Source: Candidatus Zhuqueibacterota bacterium
GTDB lineage: Bacteria > Zhuqueibacterota > Zhuqueibacteria > Residuimicrobiales > Krinioviventaceae
NCBI GenBank assembly: GCA_003854995.1
Contig: RQOI01000330.1
Coordinates: 1 to 14,119 of the forward strand
Direction of reading: 5' to 3'
Length of the DNA: 14,119 nt
Part shown: positions 1 through 7,642 of the stretch, one piece after another
Numbering within the stretch: the first letter of the stretch is position 1
Layout: every line of letters starts with the position of its first letter
Translations under genes and position numbers: made by a program
The notes under the pieces: generated by a model
What the model was told of the DNA's origin: nothing
The model's database searches: none
What the model saw: the letters and a program-made list of their open reading frames with translations, nothing else

Positions 1-104
1 CCTCGGTGGTTTGGATATTTTTGGTTGCGGCCAAAGGTCTCACCAAATTGATCTTTTGTGTCTTTACCAGAAACTGACCTCTTACTGAGCTGTTGATATT
101 GTCC

Positions 105-133
105 TTGATTTAATTCCCGCCGTTGTTTACTTT
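105..133 (+). promoter_or_regulatory. Possible sigma70-like promoter for the first phosphatase gene
   Basis: TTGATT (105-110) and TACTTT (128-133) are separated by 17 bases, the canonical spacing for a housekeeping promoter. The -35 matches TTGACA at four positions; the -10 is poor, matching TATAAT at three. It lies about 100 bases before the ATG at 232, leaving a leader that would include the dyad at 162-190. This is a pattern match only and the promoter consensus of this organism is unknown. Confidence 0.25.
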
Positions 134-161
134 ACGAAACTTGAAAAGCAAGGTTCCGTAT

Positions 162-190
162 CCCCCTATTAGTCAATTCCTTAAGTAGGG
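162..190. repeat. Imperfect inverted repeat in the leader of the first gene
   Basis: CCCTA (164-168) pairs with TAGGG (186-190), and the symmetry continues weakly inward (T169 with G185, T170 with A184) around a central AATT, giving a dyad about 27 bases long centred near 177. It sits 41 to 70 bases before the ATG at 232. It could be an operator for a dimeric regulator, or a weak hairpin in the transcript leader. The arms are short and the loop long, so a stable terminator or attenuator is unlikely. I see no second copy in the window. Confidence 0.3.
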
Positions 191-231
191 CGAACATCTT
201 TCGAAATCTTAATCCAGCAGCGGAAGATCGA

Positions 232-2313
232 ATGAAATACCTCAGTCAGCTTTCACTCTTGTTGCCTTTGGCCTTTTTTGTCGGAGCTGCCATCCAGTAC
301 GTGGGATTGTCATCCAGCGATTATACATTTTCCTCCATGGTGATTCGTGATGGTTTTATCATGATTTCATTGATCTTGTCGTTGCCGCTTGTCTACAAGC
401 AAAAGTGGGCTTCTGATCGCAATGTGCTTCGCGGCTTACGGCATCTCTTCTTTCTGGTGCTGATCACCAGCGCCATACTCTTTCTATCGGGAAATCGCCT
501 GGCCTCATTGCGGGATCGTTTTTTTGACACCGATTTTCTCAGGATCAATCTGGGCGATAATGTTCTGATCATTTCGTGGGCGTTTTTCGCCATCGTCTTC
601 ATGCTGATCGCACTCGGCACGTTGCGAAATTTAATCTATATCAAGAGAAAAAAATCGACCGCCGCCATTTTTACCTGGTTGATGATTTTTCTGCTGCTCT
701 ATTCGCTCACCAGTCTGCCCGAGTACTATACTGACTCCATCTTGAATAAGGTCCCTCTATTCAAATATTTGAATTATGCAGTGCTGTTCATTCTGATCAA
801 TTTTTCCGTCGTCAATTCTTTTCGCGTCAGTTGGATCAATTATCTGAATAAAAAGCAAAAGATCGCCTGTTTTTGGGGTGGTTTGATCCTGGTGCCGGTG
901 CAGATACTTTTTGTCCTGCAATTTCGCCATATTCATCCCATCGTTTCTTTCAGTCCCCTGCTGGAAAGATTCATCGAAATGGGGATGGTCTTTATCACAA
1001 TTTATCTGTGCATGTCTTTTCTGGCCCTGCTCGCGCATCTGCCGACCGCCAAGTTGTACGACCGAAAGATCCAGCAGATTCAGTCATTGCATGATCTCAG
1101 TCGCGCTCTGAGTTCCGAGTTCAACTGGAACAAGCTGGTGCGGACGATCGTCAAGCTGGCATCAGAAGTGACTGAGGCTGAATACGCCTGGCTTGAATTG
1201 TATGGTCCGAAAAAAGGCGCCCTGGCGCTCATTTCTTCCAAACAGCTCATTGAAATCGAACGAAAGAGCTGGAACGCCGAGTGCGTCGAGCCGCTGATAG
1301 AGTGGTTCAAGCGGACCAAAGAGACGATGATCTGCAATCAAATCAATAAGAATGACCTGGTGAAAAACTTGCGTACCTGGAAAAAGGATATCGGCTCGCT
1401 CATCGCCGTGCCCATGATTGCTTCAGATCGTGTCGTCGGATTTTTATACGTCGGCAAGCGCTTTGAATTCGGTTTTGAACAAGACGACGCTGAGATGTTG
1501 CGGGCTTTTAGTGATCATGCGACCATCGCGGTTGAAAATGCTCGCCTGGTCGAAGAATCGATTGTCAAGGAACGGTTGGAGCAGGAGCTGAAAATTGCGC
1601 ACGAAGCCCAAATGAAGCTGCTGCCCAAGCAGATGCCGACGATCGAGGGCATCGAACTGGACGCTGTCTGTGTGACCGCGAATGAAGTTGGAGGTGACTA
1701 TTACGATTTTTTCAAGCTGGGCGATGCGAAGCTGGGAATTGTCATTGGGGATGTCTCGGGCAAAGGACCGTCCGCGGCTTTTTATATGGCAGAAGTGAAA
1801 GGGATTATGGAAGCACTGTCGAAAGAGGTGTTGTCGCCGGAAGAGATGCTCATCGCCGCAAATGAAATATTGTATAAAAATTTTGATCGCAAGACTTTTA
1901 TCAGTTTGATATACGGGATCCTTGATGCAAAAAGTAAATCTTTCACCTTTTGTCGGGCGGGACATTGTCCGATATTCTTTGTTCGCGGCGAGAAAGATGA
2001 GTGCCAGCGTCTGGAGCCGAAGGGATTGGGCGTCGGGCTCGATCCGGGCCCGCTCTTTGAAAAATCGCTGCAGCAGGAAAGGATCAAGCTAAAGCGCGGC
2101 GACACTCTCCTGCTCTACACCGATGGCGTCACAGATGCAAGGAATCGTGACGGCGATGAATTCGGCGAGAAAAGACTGGAGGACGCCTTGCTCGCCGTGC
2201 GTGACAAGGTATCTATTGATATTAAAAAGCATCTCATTCATACCATTTATAGCTTTTTTGATGGACAAAATGCTTATGATGACTTGACTTTTATCATCAT
2301 TAAAGCAGTATAG
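232..2313 (+). CDS. Polytopic membrane GAF-domain SpoIIE/RsbU-type serine phosphatase
   Basis: Predicted PPM/PP2C phosphatase that would dephosphorylate a STAS-domain antagonist, most simply the one encoded next. Residues 1-270 carry about eight hydrophobic segments (near 7-27, 36-55, 71-87, 111-131, 144-166, 182-200, 209-230 and 246-269), a membrane sensor I cannot assign to a named family. A GAF domain follows (about 285-435), then a helical linker ending in the A..AQMKLLP switch-type motif (about 440-467), then the phosphatase domain to residue 693. Catalytic motifs look intact: EVGGDYYD (485-492), IGDVSGKG (505-512), RAGH, YTDGVTD (629-635) and the terminal Asp pair at 683-684. The start at 232 follows GGAAG (222-226). 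What the membrane and GAF parts sense cannot be read from the sequence. Its phosphatase domain is close to that of the gene at 7643, sharing AFYMAE(V/I)KG. Confidence 0.92.
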   Translation: MKYLSQLSLLLPLAFFVGAAIQYVGLSSSDYTFSSMVIRDGFIMISLILSLPLVYKQKWASDRNVLRGLRHLFFLVLITSAILFLSGNRLASLRDRFFDTDFLRINLGDNVLIISWAFFAIVFMLIALGTLRNLIYIKRKKSTAAIFTWLMIFLLLYSLTSLPEYYTDSILNKVPLFKYLNYAVLFILINFSVVNSFRVSWINYLNKKQKIACFWGGLILVPVQILFVLQFRHIHPIVSFSPLLERFIEMGMVFITIYLCMSFLALLAHLPTAKLYDRKIQQIQSLHDLSRALSSEFNWNKLVRTIVKLASEVTEAEYAWLELYGPKKGALALISSKQLIEIERKSWNAECVEPLIEWFKRTKETMICNQINKNDLVKNLRTWKKDIGSLIAVPMIASDRVVGFLYVGKRFEFGFEQDDAEMLRAFSDHATIAVENARLVEESIVKERLEQELKIAHEAQMKLLPKQMPTIEGIELDAVCVTANEVGGDYYDFFKLGDAKLGIVIGDVSGKGPSAAFYMAEVKGIMEALSKEVLSPEEMLIAANEILYKNFDRKTFISLIYGILDAKSKSFTFCRAGHCPIFFVRGEKDECQRLEPKGLGVGLDPGPLFEKSLQQERIKLKRGDTLLLYTDGVTDARNRDGDEFGEKRLEDALLAVRDKVSIDIKKHLIHTIYSFFDGQNAYDDLTFIIIKAV

Positions 2314-2355
2314 CTGCAAACCTGATACGGACACCATTCAAACTGCGGAGGACAT

Positions 2356-2715
2356 ATGGACGCATTCAGCATTGACCGAGTGAACAAAAATGACTGTTCT
2401 ATCCTGTACCTGAACGGATTTTTGGATGCTCATACTGCGCCCGATCTTGAAAATGAACTCGAAAAATTGATAGCTGAAGAGCGATTCAGAATCGTTGTTA
2501 ATTTTAAAAATCTCACTTATATAAGCAGCGCCGGGCTGGGTGTCTTCATGGGCTATATCGAAACTATTCGCGATCATGGCGGTGATATCAAAATGTGCAG
2601 CATGTCGCCCAAAATATTTCGCGTCTTTGATCTCTTGGGTTTTCCGACGTTGTATGATATTGTGCAAGAAGAAGATCGTGCCATCGAATTATTTTTCAAA
2701 CCTGAGCAGAAATAA
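2356..2715 (+). CDS. STAS-domain anti-sigma factor antagonist (RsbV/SpoIIAA-like)
   Basis: A 119-residue single STAS domain, the usual size for RsbV and SpoIIAA. It has the beta-strand GFLDAHTAPDLE near the start and the phosphoacceptor loop YISSAGLGVF at 55-64. Aligned on GLG, Ser58 falls at the position of the phosphorylated Ser58 of Bacillus subtilis SpoIIAA. By family knowledge, the unphosphorylated form binds the HATPase kinase and releases its target; phosphorylation breaks that complex. A strong ribosome site, GGAGG at 2347-2351, precedes the ATG by four bases, which suggests it is made at a higher level than the phosphatases around it. It sits 42 bases after the membrane phosphatase and 66 bases before the kinase, and is the only STAS protein in the window, so it is the natural substrate of the neighbouring phosphatases. 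The true target of the switch is not encoded here. Confidence 0.93.
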   Translation: MDAFSIDRVNKNDCSILYLNGFLDAHTAPDLENELEKLIAEERFRIVVNFKNLTYISSAGLGVFMGYIETIRDHGGDIKMCSMSPKIFRVFDLLGFPTLYDIVQEEDRAIELFFKPEQK

Positions 2716-2768
2716 TTCGTAATAAGAGTTGGAACGGGATTTTGCGGGTAAATGCAAGTCAATCAAAT

Positions 2769-2774
2769 AAGGTG
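2769..2774 (+). promoter_or_regulatory. Ribosome binding site that decides the kinase start
   Basis: AAGGTG lies seven bases before the ATG at 2782. The earlier in-frame ATG at 2752 has only a GGG three bases upstream, too close to be useful. In this family the conserved fold begins a few residues after the start, which also favours 2782. Confidence 0.5.
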
Positions 2775-2781
2775 CGAAAAT

Positions 2782-3252
2782 ATGCCTATTGCATACGAAT
2801 ATCGATTGCGGATTCCCAGCGAAACCGATAATCTGGAATTGATTCGGGAGTTTGTCACCAAGGTGGCGAGCAAAGTGGGATTCAACTCGGATGATATTGG
2901 AAAAATTGAACTTGCTTGCGATGAAGCCTGTACGAATGTCATTAAACACGCCTATGCCATGAAGACAAATAACGACAAGAAGAACCTTGACATATCGATC
3001 AAAACTGATGCGGAAAAGTTCACTCTGGTTGTGACCGATCATGGCAAAGGATTCGATCCCGATTCCATCAAAATGCCGAATATGCGAGAATACCTGGCGC
3101 AGCTCAAAGTCGGGGGGCTCGGCATCTATCTCATGAAGACATTGATGGATGAAGTCGATTATCAGATGCAGCCGGGCGTTAAAAATCAGGTGCGAATGGT
3201 CAAGTATTTCGCCGACAAAAAAAAGCCCCATTCTGCTCGGGGGAAACAGTAA
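2782..3252 (+). CDS. Anti-sigma regulatory factor, HATPase_c_2 serine kinase (RsbW/SpoIIAB-like)
   Basis: A GHKL-fold ATPase that, by homology, is a serine kinase for the STAS protein and binds a sigma factor or another target. Counting from the ATG at 2782 (156 residues), the N-box is IELACDEACTNVIKHAY with Glu48 and the Mg-binding Asn52. The G1 box is VTDHGKGFDP (Asp86, Gly88, Gly90), and the G2 box is GGLGIYLMK beginning at 111. All ATP-site boxes are present, so it should be active. There is no histidine phosphorylation domain, as expected. An alternative start at 2752 would add ten residues with a poor ribosome site. The TTG start of the tandem-GAF phosphatase lies two bases after its stop, so the two are almost certainly co-translated. 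It could regulate a sigma factor elsewhere or a non-sigma partner, as in Bordetella BtrW-type systems. Confidence 0.9.
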   Translation: MPIAYEYRLRIPSETDNLELIREFVTKVASKVGFNSDDIGKIELACDEACTNVIKHAYAMKTNNDKKNLDISIKTDAEKFTLVVTDHGKGFDPDSIKMPNMREYLAQLKVGGLGIYLMKTLMDEVDYQMQPGVKNQVRMVKYFADKKKPHSARGKQ

Positions 3253-3254
3253 AA

Positions 3255-5012
3255 TTGGACCAAAAATTACAATCGCCGGAATCCACCCTTGATCACAAAA
3301 GTGTCGAACTGCGATCGCTGTTCGAGTTAAGCCAGATCCTCAATTCTTCACTGGAGCTCACGCATGTTTTAAATAATTGCCTTCTGACGCCGATGGGCCG
3401 AATGCTCATCAGTCGAGGCATGGCATTGGCTGTCGATGATGATGGCGGTTTTATCATCAAGGTCGTCAAGGGCCTGTCTGTGGAGCTCAAAGATCAAAAG
3501 ATTTACTTAAAATATCAGTTTGAGCGCCCAGTCTTTTTGCGCGATCTCAGGGGCGAAGAGTGTCCCAATAGAGACTATTTCCTGTCCAAAGGTCTCACCC
3601 TGGCTGTCCCGATGCTGCGTGCCGATCGTATGGTGGGCGCACTCTGTCTGGGCGACAAGATGAGCAAAGGCAATTTCAGCCAAAAAGAGTTAGAGTTTCT
3701 CAATTCGCTTTCGAATATTGCGGCGGCAGCGATCGAAAATGCGCTCATGTTCAACAAGATCGAGAAGGTGAACCGTCAACTGGATAAAAAAATTCAAGAG
3801 CTGAATACTCTATTTGATATTGGCAAAGAATTGAATTCCACGCTTGAACTGGCCAAAATAATCAATATCCTGTTGTTCACGATCATGGGTGAAATGGCGG
3901 TGAACAAGCTTTTGCTGTTCCTGGAAAAGGGGGGCGAGCTGCAACTGGCCGCGAACAGAGGCGTCAATGACAGTTCACAGCTGTTCCAGGCCATTACGGA
4001 TCAGAGCCTGCTCACTTTACTCGCGCTGCAATCATCGCCTTATCTGGTTCAAGGTGACAACTTGCCCAGAGAATCATCTCTGCTGCGAAAAGGCGGTTTT
4101 CAGGTCGTTGTGCCGATGCAAATTCAGCACGAGACAAAAGGCCTGTTGCTCCTCGGCCCCAAGATGTCACGCGCTCCATACACTGAGGACGATCTGAATT
4201 TTCTCTCCTCCCTCGGCAGCCGGGCGATGATCTCTATAGAGAACGCCCGACTCTTTCAGGACGCACTTGAAAAAAAGAGGCTGGAAGAGGAAATTGCCAT
4301 TGCGCGCGACATTCAGCAACGGCTTTTGCCGAGCACCTTTCCGCAATTGGATCATGTTGATATCTATGGTTTGAACATACCCTTCAGTCAGGTCGGCGGC
4401 GATTATTTTGACTGCTTTTCACTGGATGATGATCGAGTGGCGCTGGCCATGGGCGATGTTTCGGGCAAGGGGATCGGCGCCGCCTTGCTCATGTCAAATC
4501 TGCATGCCGGCTTGCACACGCTCGTCGATTTGGATATGAGCATGCGCGCGATGATGAGCAGGCTCAATAATTTGATTTACGAGAACACCAATTCTGATAA
4601 ATTCATCACCTTTTTCTATGCAGAATTCTGTCCGAACACCCGGATGCTCACCTATGTGAACGCCGGTCACAATCCGCCTTACCTGTTTCACCGCGATGGT
4701 TCATTTGAATTATTGGAAGAGGGGGGACTGCTTCTCGGCATGATGCCCAATGTGGTCTATGAAACAGGCTGCTTGACGCTTGCGCGCGGAGATTTCATCA
4801 TCACTTTTACTGACGGCATCACCGAAGCCAAGAACAAGTTCGGTGACATGTTCGAAGAGCAACGCCTCGAAAATCTCATCCGAGAGAGCCTGAAAAAGGA
4901 TGTCTCGGTCGAGGCGTTCATCGCTCTTTTGGTCAACGAGGTGCGTCTTTTTGCAAAAGGCGTTCCCCAGGCAGATGACATAACAATCTTGGGTTTGAAA
5001 CTGGACACATGA
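3255..5012 (+). CDS. Tandem-GAF SpoIIE/RsbU-type serine phosphatase
   Basis: A soluble 585-residue protein with two GAF domains (about 18-167 and 185-337), a helical linker with the switch motif ARDIQQRLLPS, and a C-terminal PP2C-type phosphatase (about 365-585). Phosphatase motifs are complete: QVGGDYFD (379-386), AMGDVSGKG (398-406), NAGHNPP, FTDGITEA (518-525) and ADDIT with Asp574 and Asp575. No membrane segment is present, so it should read a cytosolic small ligand or redox state. The start is TTG, two bases after the kinase stop; the run GGGGG near 3238-3242 is the only purine-rich candidate ribosome site, and no ATG precedes the first GAF in this frame nearby. Its 3' end overlaps the next gene by four bases (ATGA), a classic translational coupling arrangement. 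The two GAF domains resemble each other, suggesting internal duplication. Confidence 0.92.
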   Translation: MDQKLQSPESTLDHKSVELRSLFELSQILNSSLELTHVLNNCLLTPMGRMLISRGMALAVDDDGGFIIKVVKGLSVELKDQKIYLKYQFERPVFLRDLRGEECPNRDYFLSKGLTLAVPMLRADRMVGALCLGDKMSKGNFSQKELEFLNSLSNIAAAAIENALMFNKIEKVNRQLDKKIQELNTLFDIGKELNSTLELAKIINILLFTIMGEMAVNKLLLFLEKGGELQLAANRGVNDSSQLFQAITDQSLLTLLALQSSPYLVQGDNLPRESSLLRKGGFQVVVPMQIQHETKGLLLLGPKMSRAPYTEDDLNFLSSLGSRAMISIENARLFQDALEKKRLEEEIAIARDIQQRLLPSTFPQLDHVDIYGLNIPFSQVGGDYFDCFSLDDDRVALAMGDVSGKGIGAALLMSNLHAGLHTLVDLDMSMRAMMSRLNNLIYENTNSDKFITFFYAEFCPNTRMLTYVNAGHNPPYLFHRDGSFELLEEGGLLLGMMPNVVYETGCLTLARGDFIITFTDGITEAKNKFGDMFEEQRLENLIRESLKKDVSVEAFIALLVNEVRLFAKGVPQADDITILGLKLDT

Positions 5013-6178
5013 ACATCGATCCGACTATCGACGCCGGTCACCCGGCGAAAATACTTGTCGTCGATGATGACAAGAACAATCGTAAATATTATCTTCAGGT
5101 GCTGCGGAAAAACGGCTATCAGGTGGATGAAGCGGCATCCGGGGAGGAAGCGATAGAGTATATCGGCCGCAACGATTACGAGATTGTCCTGAGCGATCTG
5201 CAGATGCATACTGTGAGTGGGCTTGATGTGTTGCAGGCGGCGAAAGAAAAAGACGCTCACACCCAGGTCGTCATCATGACCGGCTATGGCAGCATCCCGA
5301 CCGCTGTGAAAGCCATACAGCAAGGCGCCTTTGACTTTATGTCCAAGCCCATCAACAAGGATGCCTTCCAGATGCGCATTCAGAAAGCATTGGAGCGGCG
5401 GCAGATGCATCTTTGTCTCGAGGCACAGCAAAGACGGCTCACAGCTTATAATCTGATGATTGCGCGAGATCTCGAACTGGCGGAAAAGGTGCAAGCGAGC
5501 CTTGTGCCGACGAATTTTGAAAATGACCGGATCGCTGTTGGCATCGAGTATCATCCCATGATCGGCATAGGTGGCGATTTCTGCAATATTTATCAGAATG
5601 ATGATCACGTCAATCTGAATGTCGTTGATGTGACCGGGCACGGCATCGCCGCAGCGCTCCTGGTCAATAGGATTTATAATGAGATCAATGCCATCCTCAA
5701 GACAGCGCCTGAACCAAAATATATTCTCACCGCTATCAACTCCTTTTTGTATGACACCTTTGGCACGATGGGGCTCTTTTTGACCATGATGTCCATTCTG
5801 CTCGATTTTAAAAGCAGAAAAATCAGGTATGCCGGCGGCGGCCATCCGGCCGCGTTACTCTACCATCCGGAAGAAAAAAGTATAAAAATGCTCGCTTCGC
5901 AAAATACCATCATCGGTTTTACCCAGAACAGACTGTTCACCCAGGATTCGCAGCCGCTCGTGGCAGGTGACAGGATCCTCATCTGTACAGACGGCATCCT
6001 GGAGGCGGAAGACAAGGACAAGAATCAGTTTGGCAGGGATGGCTTGCTGGCCTCCATGACAACTCACATCCATAAAGGTGTTACGCAGGCCTGTCAGAGT
6101 ATCATCCATGATGTGCTGAGCTTTAGTGGCGAGCACAACCGCGATGATATGATGCTGATCATAGTTGAGATTCGATGA
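5009..6178 (+). CDS. Response regulator with SpoIIE-type phosphatase output (REC-PP2C)
   Basis: A 389-residue two-domain protein. The receiver domain (about 13-128) has the acidic pair Asp19-Asp20, the phosphoacceptor Asp63 (SDLQM), Thr91 (MTGYGS) and Lys113 (SKPIN), all that is needed for phosphorylation by a histidine kinase. A helical linker with a variant switch motif (AEKVQASLVP) leads to a PP2C-type phosphatase (about 170-389). Its motifs are IGGDFCN (187-193), VDVTGHG (206-212), GGGHPAAL, CTDGILEAE (326-334) and RDDMM (378-382), so the metal-binding aspartates are kept but the domain is clearly divergent from the other three in the window. The start overlaps the preceding stop by four bases. 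By analogy with RsbU/RssB-type regulators, it would couple a two-component phosphorelay to the STAS/kinase switch. No histidine kinase is present in the window. Confidence 0.92.
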   Translation: MNIDPTIDAGHPAKILVVDDDKNNRKYYLQVLRKNGYQVDEAASGEEAIEYIGRNDYEIVLSDLQMHTVSGLDVLQAAKEKDAHTQVVIMTGYGSIPTAVKAIQQGAFDFMSKPINKDAFQMRIQKALERRQMHLCLEAQQRRLTAYNLMIARDLELAEKVQASLVPTNFENDRIAVGIEYHPMIGIGGDFCNIYQNDDHVNLNVVDVTGHGIAAALLVNRIYNEINAILKTAPEPKYILTAINSFLYDTFGTMGLFLTMMSILLDFKSRKIRYAGGGHPAALLYHPEEKSIKMLASQNTIIGFTQNRLFTQDSQPLVAGDRILICTDGILEAEDKDKNQFGRDGLLASMTTHIHKGVTQACQSIIHDVLSFSGEHNRDDMMLIIVEIR

Positions 6179-6187
6179 CAGTGCACC

Positions 6188-7564
6188 ATGGCTTTTGATA
6201 AAAAATCTGTTTTGCTTTTCAATCCCTGGATTTGCGATTTTGCCGCCTATGATTTTTGGTTCAAACCCCTCGGATTACTCTCGGTTGGCGCTGTTTTGCG
6301 AGCACAAGGCTACGATGTTCAGCTCGTCGATTGTCTCGATCGCTTTCATCCCGCCCTGTTGAATGTCCCGATTCGGCAAAAGACAACCATTCGTCCTGAT
6401 CACAGCGGCAAGTTCCACAGAGAAATTATCCGCAAACCCGATGTCCTGAACTCAGTTCCGCGTCACTATGCGCGCTATGGCATGCCGTATGATCTTGTGG
6501 AGCGAACGCTGGGCTCGCTGAGGAGACCGGACATTGTGCTCGTCACTTCGTTCATGACCTACTGGTATCCGGCCGTGGTCGATGCCATCCTCTTGCTGCG
6601 AAAATGTTTTCCCGAGGCAAAGATCATTCTTGGTGGCATTTACGCAAGCCTGTGTGCTGAACACGCGCGCACCTGTGCCGCGCCGGATTACATCATCACC
6701 GGGGAGGGAGAGGTGAAAGCCGTGCGGTTGATCGCAGAGCTGCTGAACGGCCCTGGCAGAGACTACCATTATCGCAAACTGGATGATCTGCCGATGCCGG
6801 CCTTTGATCTTTACCCCTGCTTGAACTCGGTCGCTTTGCTCACCTCTCGCGGCTGCCCGAACGCCTGCAGCTTTTGCGCTTCCGGAATTCTGGCCTCGGG
6901 TTACAGAAGACGTTCTGTCGCGAATGTCGTCGACGAGATCCGCTTCTGGCGCCTGCACAACCAGGTGCGGCATTTTGCATTCTACGATGATGCACTTTTA
7001 CATCGTTCGTCCCAATTCATCAAGCCGATATTACGCCAGGTGCAGGAGAACGGCTGGGCGATAAATTTTTATACGCCAAACGGCTTGACGCCGCGCTACA
7101 TAGATGCCGAGATGGCGGCGCTCTTTTTCACTGCAAACGTGCGGCACATTTGCTTGAGCTTTGAAACATCGAATGACGAACGGCAAAAAGCCATGTCCGC
7201 CAAGGTGACAAATTCTGAATTGATAGAGGCGCTGAATAACCTGGAACGCGCGGGTTATGAGAGAAGAGACATCGGCGTCTATGTGCTGATGGGTTTGCCG
7301 GGTCAGAGCGTGGATGAGGTCAGGCACAGCGCCGCTTTCGTCCATCGGCTTGGCGCGCGCGTGCGAGTTGCCTCGTTTTCTCCCATTCCCGGCACCCTGG
7401 AATGGCAAAAAGCTGTCGATCTCGACCTGTGGCAATTGAATGCTGATCCGCTATTGACCAACAGTTCTATTTTTCCAATCTGGTCCAGCACCATCGGCTA
7501 TCAACATTGCCTCGATTTGCTGCTCTGGATAAAATCTCTCAACGATCAACTTTTGAAAGAATAG
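6188..7564 (+). CDS. B12-binding-type radical SAM protein
   Basis: A 458-residue protein with the layout of cobalamin-type radical SAM enzymes. The N-terminal Rossmann-like half (about 8-175) contains KPLGLLSVGAVLRAQGYDV (26-44), GGIYAS at 149-154 and ITGEGE ending at 175. The radical SAM domain follows, with the cluster motif CPNACSFC (Cys223, Cys227, Cys230), a FYDDALL segment, and GLPGQSVDEV and FSPIPGTLEW near the C terminus. I see no DxHxxG cobalamin histidine motif, which is common in this class. It should bind a 4Fe-4S cluster and S-adenosylmethionine; the substrate (methylation, ring or tail chemistry on a lipid, natural product or RNA) cannot be told. It begins nine bases after the phosphatase stop, so it is probably in the same transcript, although no clear ribosome site is visible. 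Association with a signalling cluster is unusual. Confidence 0.9.
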   Translation: MAFDKKSVLLFNPWICDFAAYDFWFKPLGLLSVGAVLRAQGYDVQLVDCLDRFHPALLNVPIRQKTTIRPDHSGKFHREIIRKPDVLNSVPRHYARYGMPYDLVERTLGSLRRPDIVLVTSFMTYWYPAVVDAILLLRKCFPEAKIILGGIYASLCAEHARTCAAPDYIITGEGEVKAVRLIAELLNGPGRDYHYRKLDDLPMPAFDLYPCLNSVALLTSRGCPNACSFCASGILASGYRRRSVANVVDEIRFWRLHNQVRHFAFYDDALLHRSSQFIKPILRQVQENGWAINFYTPNGLTPRYIDAEMAALFFTANVRHICLSFETSNDERQKAMSAKVTNSELIEALNNLERAGYERRDIGVYVLMGLPGQSVDEVRHSAAFVHRLGARVRVASFSPIPGTLEWQKAVDLDLWQLNADPLLTNSSIFPIWSSTIGYQHCLDLLLWIKSLNDQLLKE

Positions 7565-7566
7565 AC

Positions 7567-7595
7567 TTGAAATCCACGTTGTTTCTTTTTAAACT
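7567..7595 (+). promoter_or_regulatory. Candidate promoter before the Cache-HAMP phosphatase
   Basis: TTGAAA (7567-7572, five of six matches to the -35 consensus) and TAAACT (7590-7595, four of six to the -10) are separated by 17 bases within the AT-rich 78-base gap after the radical SAM gene. Transcription would begin near 7602, giving a leader of about 40 bases. The gap contains no GC-rich hairpin that could act as a terminator, so this would be an added internal promoter rather than a clean break between transcripts. Confidence 0.35.
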
Positions 7596-7642
7596 AGTAT
7601 TATGTCATCATTATTAAAAAATGCTATAAAGAGCCATTTATT

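Noticed and set aside
31..44. 14-base identity CCAAAGGTCTCACC between 31-44 and 3586-3599
   Set aside because: Single short match with no extension on either side; the second copy is ordinary coding sequence within a GAF domain. Probably chance.
1..85. Possible 3' tail of an upstream gene
   Set aside because: Frames 2 and 3 on the + strand both stay open briefly (to stops at about 85 and 77) and frame 3 is hydrophobic, but nothing identifies either as coding.
4757..5845. Long open frame of 362 codons on the minus strand
   Set aside because: It lies antisense to the conserved phosphatase end and the REC-PP2C gene, whose motifs are all on the + strand; its translation shows no domain and looks like a codon-bias mirror.
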